Shown piece by piece: positions 63,759 to 64,000 of a stretch of 64,000 nt of DNA. The translations under genes were made by a program, and so were the position numbers. The notes below the pieces were generated by a model. It saw only the letters and a program-made list of their open reading frames with translations, was not told where the DNA came from and did not search any database. The stretch is taken from the NCBI RefSeq assembly GCF_006459125.1, contig NZ_CP041070.1, positions 1,736,001-1,800,000 on the forward strand. The letters are read 5' to 3'. The stretch is from Halarcobacter anaerophilus (GTDB lineage: Bacteria; Campylobacterota; Campylobacteria; Campylobacterales; Arcobacteraceae). Numbering within the stretch: position 1 is the first letter of the stretch; every line of letters begins with the position of its first letter.

Positions 63759-64000
63759 TTGGAAAATTATGGTATTGATATTTGGGCAGATGATAATTTT
63801 ATAATTGAAGAGGGTGTAGTCAAATTAAATTATGCATCAAAACCATCATTAATAGAGATGGTAAAAGAGATAAGAGAAAAGGATTATAAGGGTCCCCTTC
63901 TTTTTAGATTTCCTCATTTAATTGAAAAACAGATAGAAAAACTATATACGCTTTATACAAATGCAATCAAAGAGTATGACTATAAAGGAAAATTTAATGC
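63759..64000 (+). CDS. speA: Biosynthetic arginine decarboxylase SpeA (3' truncated)
   Basis: Starts on TTG 63759 with GAGG upstream, two bases after hisS, and runs off the window edge (80 residues visible). The opening MENYGIDIWADDNFIIEEGVVKLNYASKPSLIEMV and DYKGPLLFRFPHLIEKQIEKL match the N-terminus of SpeA, the large PLP enzyme that makes agmatine for polyamines. The catalytic region lies outside the window. Confidence 0.9.
   Translation, partial: MENYGIDIWADDNFIIEEGVVKLNYASKPSLIEMVKEIREKDYKGPLLFRFPHLIEKQIEKLYTLYTNAIKEYDYKGKFN

Overview
The window is a very AT-rich, gene-dense piece of chromosome from a Campylobacterota bacterium, most likely an Arcobacteraceae (Arcobacter-like) species. 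This rests on gene content: a short flagellin with FliW, the cbpA-hspR heat-shock pair, a monomeric NADP isocitrate dehydrogenase next to malate dehydrogenase, a hisS-tmk-coaD-ubiX block and an hslV-hslU-tatD to lptC-lptA-engB block, as in related Campylobacter genomes. TTG start codons are also common. No rRNA, tRNA, CRISPR array, insertion sequence or prophage was seen. The one structural RNA recognised with confidence is RNase P RNA, on the minus strand.

Layout. 1-4.5 kb: end of an unknown gene, flagellin, a glycine-zipper protein, two c-type cytochromes and a two-component system. 4.6-9.7 kb: lipoprotein, ABC exporter, an Aat-like transferase with no standard start codon, a winged-helix protein, endonuclease I, rnpB and lolA. 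9.8-17.6 kb: secA, a LolC/E-type permease, a large AsmA-like protein and mltG. 17.7-24.8 kb: icd, mdh, the copper operon copZ-copA-SHOCT, a STAS-like protein and sodB. 24.9-29.2 kb: ankyrin protein, thioredoxin-fold protein, MnmC-type oxidoreductase, rhodanese-like protein and cbpA-hspR under a HAIR operator. 29.2-36.7 kb, minus strand: ftsA-ftsZ, a PpiD-like chaperone, RecD2-type helicase, ArsC/Spx-like protein and fliW. 36.8-43.9 kb: fliK-like and FlhB-C-terminal-like genes, mrdA (PBP2), fliP and a PAS-GGDEF protein. 44.1-49.4 kb: a TolC-adaptor-RND efflux operon whose permease is cut in two by one in-frame stop. 49.5-58.3 kb: a long minus-strand operon from rplI through hslV, hslU, tatD, lytic enzymes, hisB, kdsC, lptC, lptA and engB to a GNAT gene. 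58.3-60.8 kb: a structured 300-base gap, an atypical response regulator, a CBS protein and a serine recombinase lacking its catalytic serine. 60.9-64 kb: ubiX, coaD, tmk, hisS and the start of speA.

The genes are mostly housekeeping: envelope building (SecA, LolA, LolC/E, LptA/C, KdsC, PBP2, MltG, MltD-like, RlpA), division (FtsA/Z), flagellar assembly, proteostasis (HslUV, CbpA, PpiD-like) and central metabolism.

The points most worth a second look are: two conserved genes (tatD and the aat-like gene) that appear to start on AUA in an identical 12-base context; the split RND permease; the inactive-looking recombinase with a perfect 23-bp palindrome in its leader; the Asp-to-Glu response regulator; and the structured gap before rplI.
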